DNA of 64,000 nucleotides from contig JBOGKE010000106.1 in the NCBI GenBank assembly GCA_050745265.1, positions 7,825 to 71,824 on the forward strand, written 5' to 3'. Shown here piece after piece: positions 36,868-44,873 of this stretch. Position 1 is the first letter of the stretch. Each line of letters starts with the position of its first letter. The notes beneath the pieces are model-generated. The model saw nothing but the letters and a program-made list of their open reading frames with translations, ran no database searches and had not been told where the DNA came from. The position numbers and the translations under genes are program-made. Source of the stretch: RH2-MAG17b sp050745265. Lineage in GTDB: Bacteria; Acidobacteriota; Terriglobia; UBA7540.

Positions 36868-37251
36868 CTACGTCAGCACTTGCCGGAACTTCAATTTAAA
36901 GCTGTACAGTCCCGGCGCTTTGTACGCCGCATTCCAGGTCGTTACTTCGAGCCAGTAGTTCGTGAAAGCGGCCTGCGAGCTATCGGGATAGTAAGCAAAC
37001 TGGCCGCCCGTGAGCGCGTACCGCATGAATCCGTTCCAGGCCGTGACATCCGCGCCCAACAGCACGAATTGCATGTCGAATTCGACGAAATTATCGATCC
37101 GCTCGAGGACCGATTCGCGCACGCCGCTCGACGCGACGTTGTCGTGCCGCGTGGCCACGGAGTTGTACGCGGCAACGTTACGCGGGGGATAGGTGAAGGC
37201 CAGCGTGACGGGCCCGGTGCCGGGATCGTAGATGATTTGAGGATTCGACAT
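36868..37251 (-). CDS. Phage tail protein, possibly distal-tail type
   Basis: The protein has 127 residues from the ATG at 37251 (AGAAGGAATC ribosome site; the frame is open to 37272). The pattern includes IIYDPGTGPVTLAFTYPPRN, VRESVLERIDNFVEFDMQFV and FTNYWLEVTTWNAAYKAPGL, a beta-sandwich-like profile seen in small distal tail proteins. It directly follows the tape measure in transcription order, the usual place for a Dit-like protein. The family is not certain. Confidence 0.6.
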   Translation of the reverse strand: MSNPQIIYDPGTGPVTLAFTYPPRNVAAYNSVATRHDNVASSGVRESVLERIDNFVEFDMQFVLLGADVTAWNGFMRYALTGGQFAYYPDSSQAAFTNYWLEVTTWNAAYKAPGLYSFKLKFRQVLT

Positions 37252-37297
37252 GAGATTGATTCCTTCTTTCATTCATGGAATCAATGATTCAATTCCT

Positions 37298-38068
37298 TCA
37301 TCCTTGCGCGTACGCGCCCCGCGTGGAGCGCGAGGAGGTGAGCTGTACGCCGCGCTGCTCGACGGCCGTATTCAGCGTGTTGGCCAGCCACTCGCCCGCC
37401 TCGTTGTCGCCCATAATCGCGACGGTGAGATTACCGCTGGCTCCGTATTTCGCCGACGCCGCGCCCCCAGCGAGCTCGCTCACGCTGCTGCCGACGTGCG
37501 AACCGAGCTGTCCAAAGCTGCCGCTGCCTTGCTCGGGGCGCGCCCTGCCACGGCTGTAGCTGCTGCCCGTTCGACCGCCGCCACCACTTACCGCGCCGGC
37601 AACCTGTGCCCCGGCGAGGGCTCCCCAGAGCGTGGCCGAGGTAAAATCCTGCGCCGCGGCCCAGAAGTCGAAGCTTCCGAGTGCCTGAAAACCCGCTGCA
37701 GCGGCTGAGAGAGCCTTATAGAGCGCTGTCTGCTTCAACGCCGATACCGTGGCTTGCGATTTCGCCCTTTCGGCGTTCGTGTGGAATGCCACCGATGCCA
37801 CTTCAGCCAGAGAGTGGCGCGTGAGCAGGTCCAGTGCCTTGGACATCGCCTTCGCCGAGGCGTTGCTCCAGTCTTGAGTCGCCAGCGCAAGATCTCCGAA
37901 AGTTCTGATTCCTTGCGCGCGGGACGTTTGCATGGCAGTGGTTAATTTCTCGATCGTTTCGATTGCCGATGCGATTCCTCCAGCTTCGCGCAAACCTGCG
38001 GTCTGTCCTCTCCGCGACTGCGGGGAGCTTCCCCTCTCCTCCAACGTCGAATGCAGCGACCGGTCCAT
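37298..38068 (-). CDS. Short tail tape measure protein
   Basis: The protein has 256 residues from the ATG at 38068, which follows GGAGGAG; the frame is open to 38140, but that would overlap the preceding gene. It is helical and Ala-rich (IASAIETIEKLTTAMQTSRA, LAEVASVAFHTNAERAKSQA), with a hydrophobic middle (FWAAAQDFTSATLWGALAGA) and a C-terminal LTVAIMGDNEAGEWLANTLN. Position between the chaperone pair and the distal-tail-like gene identifies it as the tape measure. It is unusually short: at about 1.5 angstroms per residue it would specify a tail of only about 40 nm. Confidence 0.68.
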   Translation of the reverse strand: MDRSLHSTLEERGSSPQSRRGQTAGLREAGGIASAIETIEKLTTAMQTSRAQGIRTFGDLALATQDWSNASAKAMSKALDLLTRHSLAEVASVAFHTNAERAKSQATVSALKQTALYKALSAAAAGFQALGSFDFWAAAQDFTSATLWGALAGAQVAGAVSGGGGRTGSSYSRGRARPEQGSGSFGQLGSHVGSSVSELAGGAASAKYGASGNLTVAIMGDNEAGEWLANTLNTAVEQRGVQLTSSRSTRGAYAQG

Positions 38069-38085
38069 CTTGGACTCCTCCTCTA

Positions 38086-38331
38086 CTACCACTCCTGGCA
38101 AGCGCAATCTTCTTCTGCCGTACTTGCTCTTGAAAGCCACAGCACCGAAGCAGCCGCGATGTCAATCTGAAGTGCCGCGGTAACGTTCCCCGCCGTTCTG
38201 TTCATCCCCAACAATTCGCTCGGTCTCGAGCCCCACGTCTCCGCCACCCGAGCTAGAAGAAGAAAATCATCCGTCTTGACGAAAGGGAGCGAGGTCGCGC
38301 GCGGAAGACGTATCGCTTCCGTCAGACGCAA
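38086..38331 (-). CDS. Frameshift extension of the tail chaperone (T part of G/GT)
   Basis: This frame overlaps the end of the G-type gene and has no good start of its own (the earliest candidate is a TTG without a ribosome site). It encodes FLLLARVAETWGSRPSELLG and ALQIDIAAASVLWLSRA, a pattern seen in the second half of tail assembly chaperones. A +1 shift at CCC-T (38287-38284) would join it to the upstream protein, giving a G-T fusion of about 201 residues. It ends just before the tape measure start, as expected for lambda-type G/GT pairs. Confidence 0.6.
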   Translation of the reverse strand: MRLTEAIRLPRATSLPFVKTDDFLLLARVAETWGSRPSELLGMNRTAGNVTAALQIDIAAASVLWLSRASTAEEDCACQEW

Positions 38332-38692
38332 CCTCGCCTATCGCCCAGCGAACAATGAAAGTAAGATCCTCATCAGCGATGAGATCGGGTGTAATCTCTC
38401 CGGGACCCGGGGATTGGGAAAGCCGCGGCTGGACCATCACTTCACAGAGCAGTTCGGTGATCCATTGCGCGAGGACGTGCGCGTCTTCGGGCGCCTGCGC
38501 GCGCGCCACCTGGGATTTGGATCCTGCAACAGCCAATGTCTGCGGCAAGCGGCCGCGAAAGACGAACCATAAGGGTGATGGGCGGCGCATGAGGACAGGC
38601 TTGCCCAGCTTGGGAAGAACGACACGCTCCACCCGCCGATCGGCGTCCAGACCGGCCCGAAAATCTTCCGAAGTTGCGAGGTGATTTTCCAT
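38267..38692 (-). CDS. Phage tail assembly chaperone (G-like)
   Basis: The protein has 141 residues from the ATG at 38692 (the frame is open to 38827, inside the tail tube gene). Signatures are LPKLGKPVLMRRPSPLWFVF and VLAQWITELLCEVMVQPRLS, then DEDLTFIVRWAIGEV, typical of siphophage G-type chaperones. It lies between the tail tube and tape measure genes. The codon CCC followed by TTT near its end (38287-38282) is a plausible +1 slip site into the 38086-38331 frame. The chaperone would bind the tape measure and guide tube polymerisation. Confidence 0.72.
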   Translation of the reverse strand: MENHLATSEDFRAGLDADRRVERVVLPKLGKPVLMRRPSPLWFVFRGRLPQTLAVAGSKSQVARAQAPEDAHVLAQWITELLCEVMVQPRLSQSPGPGEITPDLIADEDLTFIVRWAIGEVASDGSDTSSARDLAPFRQDG

Positions 38693-38768
38693 GTTGGAAC
38701 CAAAGTTGATCAAGCGATTGGCCGCGACGGCCGCGGGCGCGTCTGGGTGTCCGCGTCCTATCCCCGCC

Positions 38769-39698
38769 TCACGGCTGGCGATAAATCTTGCCCACCTGGT
38801 CACCGGCAGGCCGAGCCGGATCCGCAAGTCCGCTGAATTTTACCTTGACTGTGGTCGCCTTTTCGCGCGAGAACGGCATCGAAAGCGCTAGGGCTTGGTA
38901 GCCGCAGTAGAGCTGGCTCACAACGAACTTTCCGGGCGCGTCGATGCGGGGCGAGACGATCGCCACGGACATACGCGGGATTTGCGTCAAACCGCCAAAC
39001 GAGATCTCTTCGTAACTCTGCAGGCCGGCCGGCAGACCGCCGTCGGTCCCGGAGCTGTAAAGGCCGTTCGCAAGATAGGCGCGAAACCTCGCATAATCGG
39101 TTTCCATGATTTCCGCTTCGATCGACTGCTCCTCACCGGTGAGTCGCGCGTCGATCGGCGCGGCCACCTGGTCGGCGGTGAGCGCTTCGATCTTGGGCGT
39201 CCACACAATGGTCGTGGCGCCAGAGACGGCCCCGCCGAAAACAGGTCCGGCGCTGTTCGATAGGGGAGCGACTCTGCCTGTCGAACTGAGTCCGGCCGCA
39301 GGCATGATCCATTCTTGCCCCAGTGCCGTCGGCGAGGCGTTCTGCAGTCTCTCCGCTCCCGACGCGCTGCTCGCATAAACGTTGAAGGCTGTCGCGTTGC
39401 CGGAAGCGGCCGGGGAGTCTACCGCCAGAAAGTTACCTGCGGGGACCGTTAGACTAACCTCCACCGATGGTAGCGACTCCCCCAGGGCGTTGAGGTACGT
39501 GATGGTCACGTAATATGTGGTTCCGGGGAGCGCCCCGCCGGCTGCAAACGATAACGCTGGTGTTGGCGCGCTCAATGCCGGGGCCACTGGGCTTCCGTTG
39601 ACATCGATCAACATCCGCGCACCCGTTACCGGCACCGCCGGTCCCAGCCACAGGCTTCCCGGTCCTTGATGGATGTTTGTCCGATCAACCGATGCCAT
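38769..39698 (-). CDS. Major tail tube protein with FN3-like insertion
   Basis: The protein has 309 residues, beginning MASVDRTNIHQGPGSLWLGP. The core ends with AIVSPRIDAPGKFVVSQLYC and ATTVKVKFSGLADPARPAGD, as in tail tube proteins. A fibronectin/Ig-like insertion runs from about residue 50 to 130 (GTTYYVTITYLNALGESLPS, VEVSLTVPAGN, TAFNVYASSASG). Such surface domains often decorate siphophage tails and may bind cell-surface sugars. It precedes the chaperone pair, the usual order. Confidence 0.75.
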   Translation of the reverse strand: MASVDRTNIHQGPGSLWLGPAVPVTGARMLIDVNGSPVAPALSAPTPALSFAAGGALPGTTYYVTITYLNALGESLPSVEVSLTVPAGNFLAVDSPAASGNATAFNVYASSASGAERLQNASPTALGQEWIMPAAGLSSTGRVAPLSNSAGPVFGGAVSGATTIVWTPKIEALTADQVAAPIDARLTGEEQSIEAEIMETDYARFRAYLANGLYSSGTDGGLPAGLQSYEEISFGGLTQIPRMSVAIVSPRIDAPGKFVVSQLYCGYQALALSMPFSREKATTVKVKFSGLADPARPAGDQVGKIYRQP

Positions 39699-39740
39699 AA
39701 TGAGCCTCCTGCTGTGCGCGCCCGGCGCAGTGCGATCCGT

Positions 39741-40274
39741 CTATGTTTCCTGCAATTCCACGGCGACTGTCACCGTTGCGCGCATGACGGGTACGTCGAT
39801 GCCCTTCTGATCGACAAGGCTATACCTGTGCGCCATGACGAAAACGTTCTTCACCGATGCCGCTTCGGGAGAAGTCGTCATTCCGCCCGGCACGGTTTGG
39901 TGAACGATCGGCAGGCATATCGTCCAGTCCGCTCCAGTTGCGGTGGTCAAAATGATATCCAGCACGCGGGCGTAGTCGTGAGCGGTGTCCTGCGCTTCTT
40001 CCTGATCGAACTGGCCCGTGTCCAGTGTGAGTGAGAGAACAGTTCGAGACGATCGAGTCCACGGCGAAGAAGGATCAAACTCCGTGTGGTCGGCCGATAA
40101 AGTGAGCCACGGAAACGCCGTTCGAAAAGCTGGACCTTTGTGAAATTCGCTGATCGGCGCGAGCGCCGGGTTCACAATCGCAATCGCCGCGGATTGGTCG
40201 CGCTGAACGATCGCAATCGCCTGATTGACCAAGGGCTTTGAAAACGTCGCGTTCCACGATGGCGCGTAAGTCAT
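39741..40274 (-). CDS. Phage tail terminator or completion protein
   Basis: The protein has 177 residues containing WNATFSKPLVNQAIAIVQRD, a repeated beta pattern (SSRTVLSLTLDTGQFDQEE, VFVMAHRYSLVDQKGIDVPV) and a C-terminal MRATVTVAVELQET. It lies just before the tail tube gene, the normal place of the tail terminator in siphophages. The call is mainly positional; no family was recognised with confidence. Confidence 0.55.
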   Translation of the reverse strand: MTYAPSWNATFSKPLVNQAIAIVQRDQSAAIAIVNPALAPISEFHKGPAFRTAFPWLTLSADHTEFDPSSPWTRSSRTVLSLTLDTGQFDQEEAQDTAHDYARVLDIILTTATGADWTICLPIVHQTVPGGMTTSPEAASVKNVFVMAHRYSLVDQKGIDVPVMRATVTVAVELQET

Positions 40275-40374
40275 TGCCGGTCCCTATCAGCCTCGTCGTC
40301 TGGTGAGTTATCGCTTCTATCCGCTTTGGACTCGCCCGCTGCGAGCAGCCGGCGGAACTGAGCCGGTGATCCGT

Positions 40375-40914
40375 TCATCGCCGGTCGAATTTCCCGAAGA
40401 AGTTCGACATGCCCAGATCCTCCGGGGTTTGGTTCCGCGGCTGATCTCCTCCGGCAACGCCGTCGAAACCCGGCCGGGGCGAGGGAGTGCGCGACTGCGA
40501 ATCGAAAAGGTGGTCGTAAAGGCCGGTGCCTGCTGGCCCGCCCTTGCTCTCCGTTCCATTAAGATCCGCCAAAAGATTAGCGAACGCCGACTGAAAGTCA
40601 TTGGCCAGCCGGTCCGCCGCGGCCACACCCATCGTCGCCAATGTCTGCCCGAGCTGTGCGGCCGCACCGTACCGGTTGATCTTCTCCAACACGTTGAGTG
40701 CGTCCGTCGAAAACGTGGACTGGAATGTGGTGAAGCTTCCAGCGCAGTTCTGTTGAATCGCTTCGCCGAAGCGGCTTTGCAAGACCGAATCGATGTCCGC
40801 CGCGACGTCGTCAATGTACTGCTGGATCAGTGAATCGGCCGGCCGCTGCTGCGGCGTTCCACGCTGAAACCCCGGAAACATGCCGGCAAGACTGGGCAGA
40901 GTCGTGTAGGACAC
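40375..40914 (-). CDS. Phage head completion/connector protein
   Basis: The protein has 179 residues from the GTG at 40914 with AAGGAGG upstream; the frame is open to 40962. It is mainly helical: SLIQQYIDDVAADIDSVLQS, RFGEAIQQNCAGSFTTFQST and VAAADRLANDFQSAFANLLA. It is placed between the head genes and the tail terminator, so a head-tail connector or adaptor is likely. Confidence 0.55.
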   Translation of the reverse strand: MSYTTLPSLAGMFPGFQRGTPQQRPADSLIQQYIDDVAADIDSVLQSRFGEAIQQNCAGSFTTFQSTFSTDALNVLEKINRYGAAAQLGQTLATMGVAAADRLANDFQSAFANLLADLNGTESKGGPAGTGLYDHLFDSQSRTPSPRPGFDGVAGGDQPRNQTPEDLGMSNFFGKFDRR

Positions 40915-40975
40915 CCTTTCCCTCCTTGGCCACCGTTGATTCGAGTGCGGGCCATAAATCAACGAAGCACCTGAA

Positions 40976-41242
40976 TCAATATTCGACGATCAGGTTGCAA
41001 CTGGTCCCCGCGCCGTCTGCCGCAACGTAGACGTTGGTGGCGTCGGCCGGTTGAGCCTCATGGAAACCGCCTGCGGAGGTCGGTTCGATGAGGACGCTCG
41101 CGGGGACCGCCGGCAGGCCGTGAGGCACCAGGTTTACCGAATTGGCCAGCAGTCCCGTCACCGCGAGCCTCGCCTTGCGAATGTAGCTTCCTTCGAGCGT
41201 TTGGCTCAGGTACTCGTAATTGGGTGTTACCGAAATCGGCAT
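40976..41242 (-). CDS. Small phage protein related to the distal tail gene
   Basis: The protein has 88 residues from the ATG at 41242 with AGGAGG upstream (the longer frame to 41374 is not needed). It contains YLSQTLEGSYIRKARLAVTG, VPHGLPAVPASVLIEPTS and ATNVYVAADGAGTSCNLIVEY-like ending residues. The last 45 residues resemble the C-terminus of the 208-residue protein at 30953. It may be a small virion attachment domain. Confidence 0.6.
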   Translation of the reverse strand: MPISVTPNYEYLSQTLEGSYIRKARLAVTGLLANSVNLVPHGLPAVPASVLIEPTSAGGFHEAQPADATNVYVAADGAGTSCNLIVEY

Positions 41243-41333
41243 CTTGTCCTCCTGCCTTCCAGAATCCGCGGTTCCGCCGCTCGCGCCCGCGCGTGACCGA
41301 TCCCAGGCTTCGCTGCGACGCCTCGGCGCGGAA

Positions 41334-41543
41334 CTATTTTTTAGCCTTTGGCTTGATCTGCGCAATTTGGCCAAGCGTCAGATCCGCAGCCAAATTCGCG
41401 GGCAGCTCGATCACGCCGCCACGGTCGACGGCGATCTCTGCGCCATTGCAGGCGCTCCTGACTGTCAATGGGGCGTCGCTCGACGCCCTGACATACACCT
41501 TCCCGTTAAATTCGATGGGCCTGAGCACTTCGTATTGCGCCAT
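41334..41543 (-). CDS. Small phage head-region protein (69 aa)
   Basis: The protein has 69 residues from the ATG at 41543 with GGGAGGC upstream. It reads MAQYEVLRPIEFNGKVYVRA, contains VDRGGVIELPANLAADLTLG and ends with a basic IKPKAKK tail. It lies immediately after the capsid gene in transcription order. A head-joining or small accessory role is likely, but no family is recognised. Confidence 0.55.
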   Translation of the reverse strand: MAQYEVLRPIEFNGKVYVRASSDAPLTVRSACNGAEIAVDRGGVIELPANLAADLTLGQIAQIKPKAKK

Positions 41544-41612
41544 AAAGCCTCCCGAGACGGGACTCGTGGTCCGTAGTTCTAGCCACTGACCACGATCCAC
41601 AAATCACTGCTC

Positions 41613-42551
41613 TTACGCCGTCGCGCCCAAAAACGTGAACGCAGCCTGCGGAGCAACGAGTTGGATGTCATCGTAACGATGGACCTCGACGACATCCGCG
41701 GTTTTCGGTTCGATCCGATATCGCTTCGTCAGCGTCCCGCCCAGGTCCGGCGCGCCAAACAGCCACCGGAACGTGTACCCAAGGGCGGGTTGCAATCGCT
41801 GCGGTGCAGGCGGAATATACGCCAACAGCGCGTGCTTTCCCCAGACAAACTGGAGATTCGGCGCTTGCCCTTCATTGGCGGTGTCGTACTCAGCTCCCAT
41901 CACCCAGAAGTTGTCGACGTCGAAGACGCTTTTGAGGTGATCGGCCTGCAGGATACCCACCTGCGTGTATTTAAAGCGGTCGATAATTTTCGGGTGCTGG
42001 CGCAGCGTCGCGTAGACCGGATAGCTGACGGCGATCGTGTTTGGAGTTTTTGCAATCGCCTGCTTGATCGCCGTTTTCTGCGCCTCGACGGCGGCGATCG
42101 GATCCGAATTCACGTAATCGGACCATTGGGACGTGCCCGCCAGCGTGGCGGAAGGCACGGAACTGCCCGCGCCCAGGACAAGGTTCGCAACCCGGATCTC
42201 GAGGTCCAGGAGGATGGCGTCGGTTAGATTTTGAACCGTCGTAATCTCAAGGTCTGCATTGTCTGACCCGGCCCGTTCTTCGTCAGAGATGGAATCCTTG
42301 AGCGAATGATCGTTGCAGAAATACGGATTGTTGGAAAGCGACCACGGAGCGATCTCGCGGCTTTCCGCCTTCGGTTCACGAATCGTCTCATAGCGGTGGA
42401 ACTTCTCTTTGCCAAAAATCCAGTACCTCCCGCTTCGTTGCTTGACCGGAACGGGGGGGAAAAGCCTTTCGGCGAAGTAGTCGTCATTGAGATATCCGAC
42501 CGACACGTTGTTGAGTGGCTGATCGAGGTACTGAAGCGAAATATCTGCCAT
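41613..42551 (-). CDS. Major capsid protein (HK97-fold, Mu/lambda-E-like)
   Basis: The protein has 312 residues with an AGGAGGAAAA ribosome site. Typical features are LNDDYFAERLFPPVPVKQRS, the spine-helix and P-domain segment LTDAILLDLEIRVANLVLGA, AISYPVY-like strand residues (TIAVSYPVYATLRQHPKI), FWVMGAEYDTA and a C-terminal YRIEPKTADVVEVHRYDDIQ. This matches capsid proteins of the major-capsid GpE type without a cleaved delta domain. It is preceded by a decoration protein and the protease/scaffold, as in Mu-like head modules. Confidence 0.85.
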   Translation of the reverse strand: MADISLQYLDQPLNNVSVGYLNDDYFAERLFPPVPVKQRSGRYWIFGKEKFHRYETIREPKAESREIAPWSLSNNPYFCNDHSLKDSISDEERAGSDNADLEITTVQNLTDAILLDLEIRVANLVLGAGSSVPSATLAGTSQWSDYVNSDPIAAVEAQKTAIKQAIAKTPNTIAVSYPVYATLRQHPKIIDRFKYTQVGILQADHLKSVFDVDNFWVMGAEYDTANEGQAPNLQFVWGKHALLAYIPPAPQRLQPALGYTFRWLFGAPDLGGTLTKRYRIEPKTADVVEVHRYDDIQLVAPQAAFTFLGATA

Positions 42552-42768
42552 TTTTCCTCCTGAGTGGGGCGAAGGGCGTTCGCCCGGGGGCGCGCCGCGC
42601 CCCGGCGAGCGGTCCCGACGGCTCGCATCGGGATTGAGGCTCTCGCGCGCGACCTCACCGCACTGAGCTGCCGCGCGTTACGCCAGGATCCGCTGGATCA
42701 CCCTGGCTGCGTTCCATTACAAGCGGGACGGTCCCGCTCGCTGTTTCCCTCGTCTGTCGCTACGACAG

Positions 42769-43257
42769 CTACGCGACGGCCGGCGCAAAATTGAGGAGCA
42801 CACTCACCGTATCGTTGGCGTTTTGGGTCGAGTTCTGCGCCACTCCCACAGGGAAGATTTTTGTCCCGGCCGCGAGGCTGAGATTGCCTGTGTTGTTGAC
42901 GCGGCCGTAGTTGTCCGCAACCACCAGCACGTCCCCTTGACTGACGGCTCCCGCAGCGATACACCGCGCCACTCCGTTCACCTGCAGCGGGAGTCCTCTT
43001 CCGGCGAGGTTGTAGAGAACGGGCGTGGTCCCGGTCACAGTGGCCGGGTTGGTGCCCTGCGGAACGAAGTAGTTCGGCTCTACAAAGTGCTCTGTCAGAA
43101 CGCCCATTACTCCAGGCGCATTCGCGGTGGCGGGCAGACCTGCGTACTGCTGGTTCTGCGTCGTGTCGGCGGTGTCCTTCACAAGCACCGAAAATTTATA
43201 TATGCGTTGGTTCTGCTGTGCACGAAACGCTAGTGCCAGCCCGTTGATTCCTGCCAT
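42769..43257 (-). CDS. Capsid decoration protein (DUF2190-like)
   Basis: The protein has 162 residues. The region YKFSVLVKDTADTTQNQQYA, then GVMGVLTEHFVEPNYFVP, with RCIAAGAVSQGDVLVVADNY and ending VGVAQNSTQNANDTVSVLLN is typical of DUF2190 capsid cement proteins. It sits between the protease/scaffold and the capsid gene. The ATG follows GGAGGAAAA, identical in form to the site of the capsid gene. Confidence 0.75.
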   Translation of the reverse strand: MAGINGLALAFRAQQNQRIYKFSVLVKDTADTTQNQQYAGLPATANAPGVMGVLTEHFVEPNYFVPQGTNPATVTGTTPVLYNLAGRGLPLQVNGVARCIAAGAVSQGDVLVVADNYGRVNNTGNLSLAAGTKIFPVGVAQNSTQNANDTVSVLLNFAPAVA

Positions 43258-43341
43258 TTTTCCTCCATGAAGCGCCCGCTTGCTAGAGGGCGGTCCGTTA
43301 AGACTAGTGATCCGAAACTCTGACGAGCCCAGAGCCGCGAG

Positions 43342-44748
43342 CTATTGCGTCGCCGTTTCCGCCTCTTGAGAGCGGGTGTGCTTCAACCGGTACTTCGCCT
43401 CCAGCGCCGGATTCGAAGAGAGGAGCTCTTTGAGCGCCTTCGCGTAATTCATTCCCGTGTCGCTCATTAGCCTCTTCGCGCCCAAGTGAACCTCCTGGTC
43501 AACCGTAAGGCCCTCCGCAGCCGCAATGCCCTGGGTGTCGAGCCTGACAGCGGGAGCAGCATTCCGCGCGTACTCCTGAAATTCCTTGGGCCGTTCCAGG
43601 GCATCCCGGAAAAAAAACGCCCGGTCGCGGGGAAGAACCTTTCCGGCGGCAATCGCATCTGCGATGAGTTTTTCCGCCTCTTGAGCGCGGATGTACTCAG
43701 CGAGCGTGATCTTCCCGGTTTCGGCCAGGCGGGTGGCTCGGGCGATGTCGATCTTGCCCCTGTGGACCGCTTCACGCATAAAGAAAGCCTTTCGCTGCGC
43801 TTCTCGAGCCGCGATCTTCAGATCGGGATGCTGCGTGGTGTCTTCATCCGATTCGCTCTCGGTGTCGTCTTCCTCCAGGTCCGGGTTGACGCCGAGGTGA
43901 TGTGCCGCGTACTCAGAGAGCTCGGAATGGGGTATAAACCCGACCGGCTGCTCGGCGTCCGCATCGTAGACGGCGTGATTTCCGCCGTGCTCCTCGCCTT
44001 CGGGAATCGGTTTCAGTGTCATCTTCTTCATGTTCATAGCTCCTTGAGGCTTTCGCGCGGTGTTCACGGAACGGACCTGAGCGCGATTCAGGCCCACGGT
44101 CACAATTTTGCCGTCGCTTAGGGTGATCGGCGGCAGTTCTTCCAAAAAGGGATGGTTCGTTAAAGCGCCGCTCGTCAGCGTGGCGCCCTGCGGCTCGCCC
44201 GACCCTTTGTCGGTCGCTCCCCAGTCAATGGCGGGCGAGAAGAACCGGTACTGCCCAGTGCACAGCATCTCTTCGGCTTGCGGCGTCCATTCGACAAGTG
44301 CCGTCAGCTTTCCGTTCGAGTGGAGCGCGTGGATCCAGCCGGCTCCGGGAACGGGACCGCCCCGCGCCACCTCGGGCTGCTCGCTCGCGTGCTCGTAATC
44401 GATCACAACCATGTCGTTCTTGCGCTTGTTGAAATTACGTACCATGTCGCGGAGGTCTTCCTTCGTAATCGAGAAGCTCTGGTCCCCCCTCACCCAGGAG
44501 CCCGGAACCGCCACGGCGATCTCACGGAGGCCCGCTCCCGGGCGCTTGGTCACTACACCAGCCGGAGTTTCGACAGCCGTTCCAGCATCCATCAGCACGA
44601 TGGCGATTTGCGCTCCGCGTCCCGGACGTGAGGGAGCAAGTTGGCCGTCTATCGCCTCTCGGGTCGGAGTGCTCCGCGTGGGCGCAGCGGCGAAATCTCG
44701 GCGCGGGTTGTTCCTTGCGCCTGCGGCCCCAGAGTTCCGATCCATCAT
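43342..44748 (-). CDS. Phage head protease/scaffold (Mu I-like)
   Basis: The protein has 468 residues from the ATG at 44748 (GGGAGGAG site; the longer frame to 44877 would overlap the portal gene). The protease domain has EIAVAVPGSWVRGDQSFSIT, DMVRNFNKRKNDMVVIDYEH, APVPGAGW-type residues, RFFSPAIDWG and ALTNHPFLEELPPI. The C-terminal part is helical and acidic with NFAKALKE-like scaffold character (NYAKALKELLSSNPALEAKY). Such proteins process or template the prohead. The gene follows the portal in the Mu-type order. Confidence 0.82.
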   Translation of the reverse strand: MMDRNSGAAGARNNPRRDFAAAPTRSTPTREAIDGQLAPSRPGRGAQIAIVLMDAGTAVETPAGVVTKRPGAGLREIAVAVPGSWVRGDQSFSITKEDLRDMVRNFNKRKNDMVVIDYEHASEQPEVARGGPVPGAGWIHALHSNGKLTALVEWTPQAEEMLCTGQYRFFSPAIDWGATDKGSGEPQGATLTSGALTNHPFLEELPPITLSDGKIVTVGLNRAQVRSVNTARKPQGAMNMKKMTLKPIPEGEEHGGNHAVYDADAEQPVGFIPHSELSEYAAHHLGVNPDLEEDDTESESDEDTTQHPDLKIAAREAQRKAFFMREAVHRGKIDIARATRLAETGKITLAEYIRAQEAEKLIADAIAAGKVLPRDRAFFFRDALERPKEFQEYARNAAPAVRLDTQGIAAAEGLTVDQEVHLGAKRLMSDTGMNYAKALKELLSSNPALEAKYRLKHTRSQEAETATQ

Positions 44749-44873
44749 TGCTCCTCCCTCTCGTTCCCTGAACCCATGGGTAAAGCGGCTTCTGATGGCA
44801 CTCCCGTCACCACGGCGTTCCGCATTCCGGCTATCATTCCGTCTCGTCAGTTTTCCGACCGTCCCGTCTGAAG

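Noticed and set aside
36527..37300. CRISPR-like array in the phage spacers
   Set aside because: The repeated words are 8-9 bases with no regular unique spacers and no cas genes nearby; they are low-complexity repeats.
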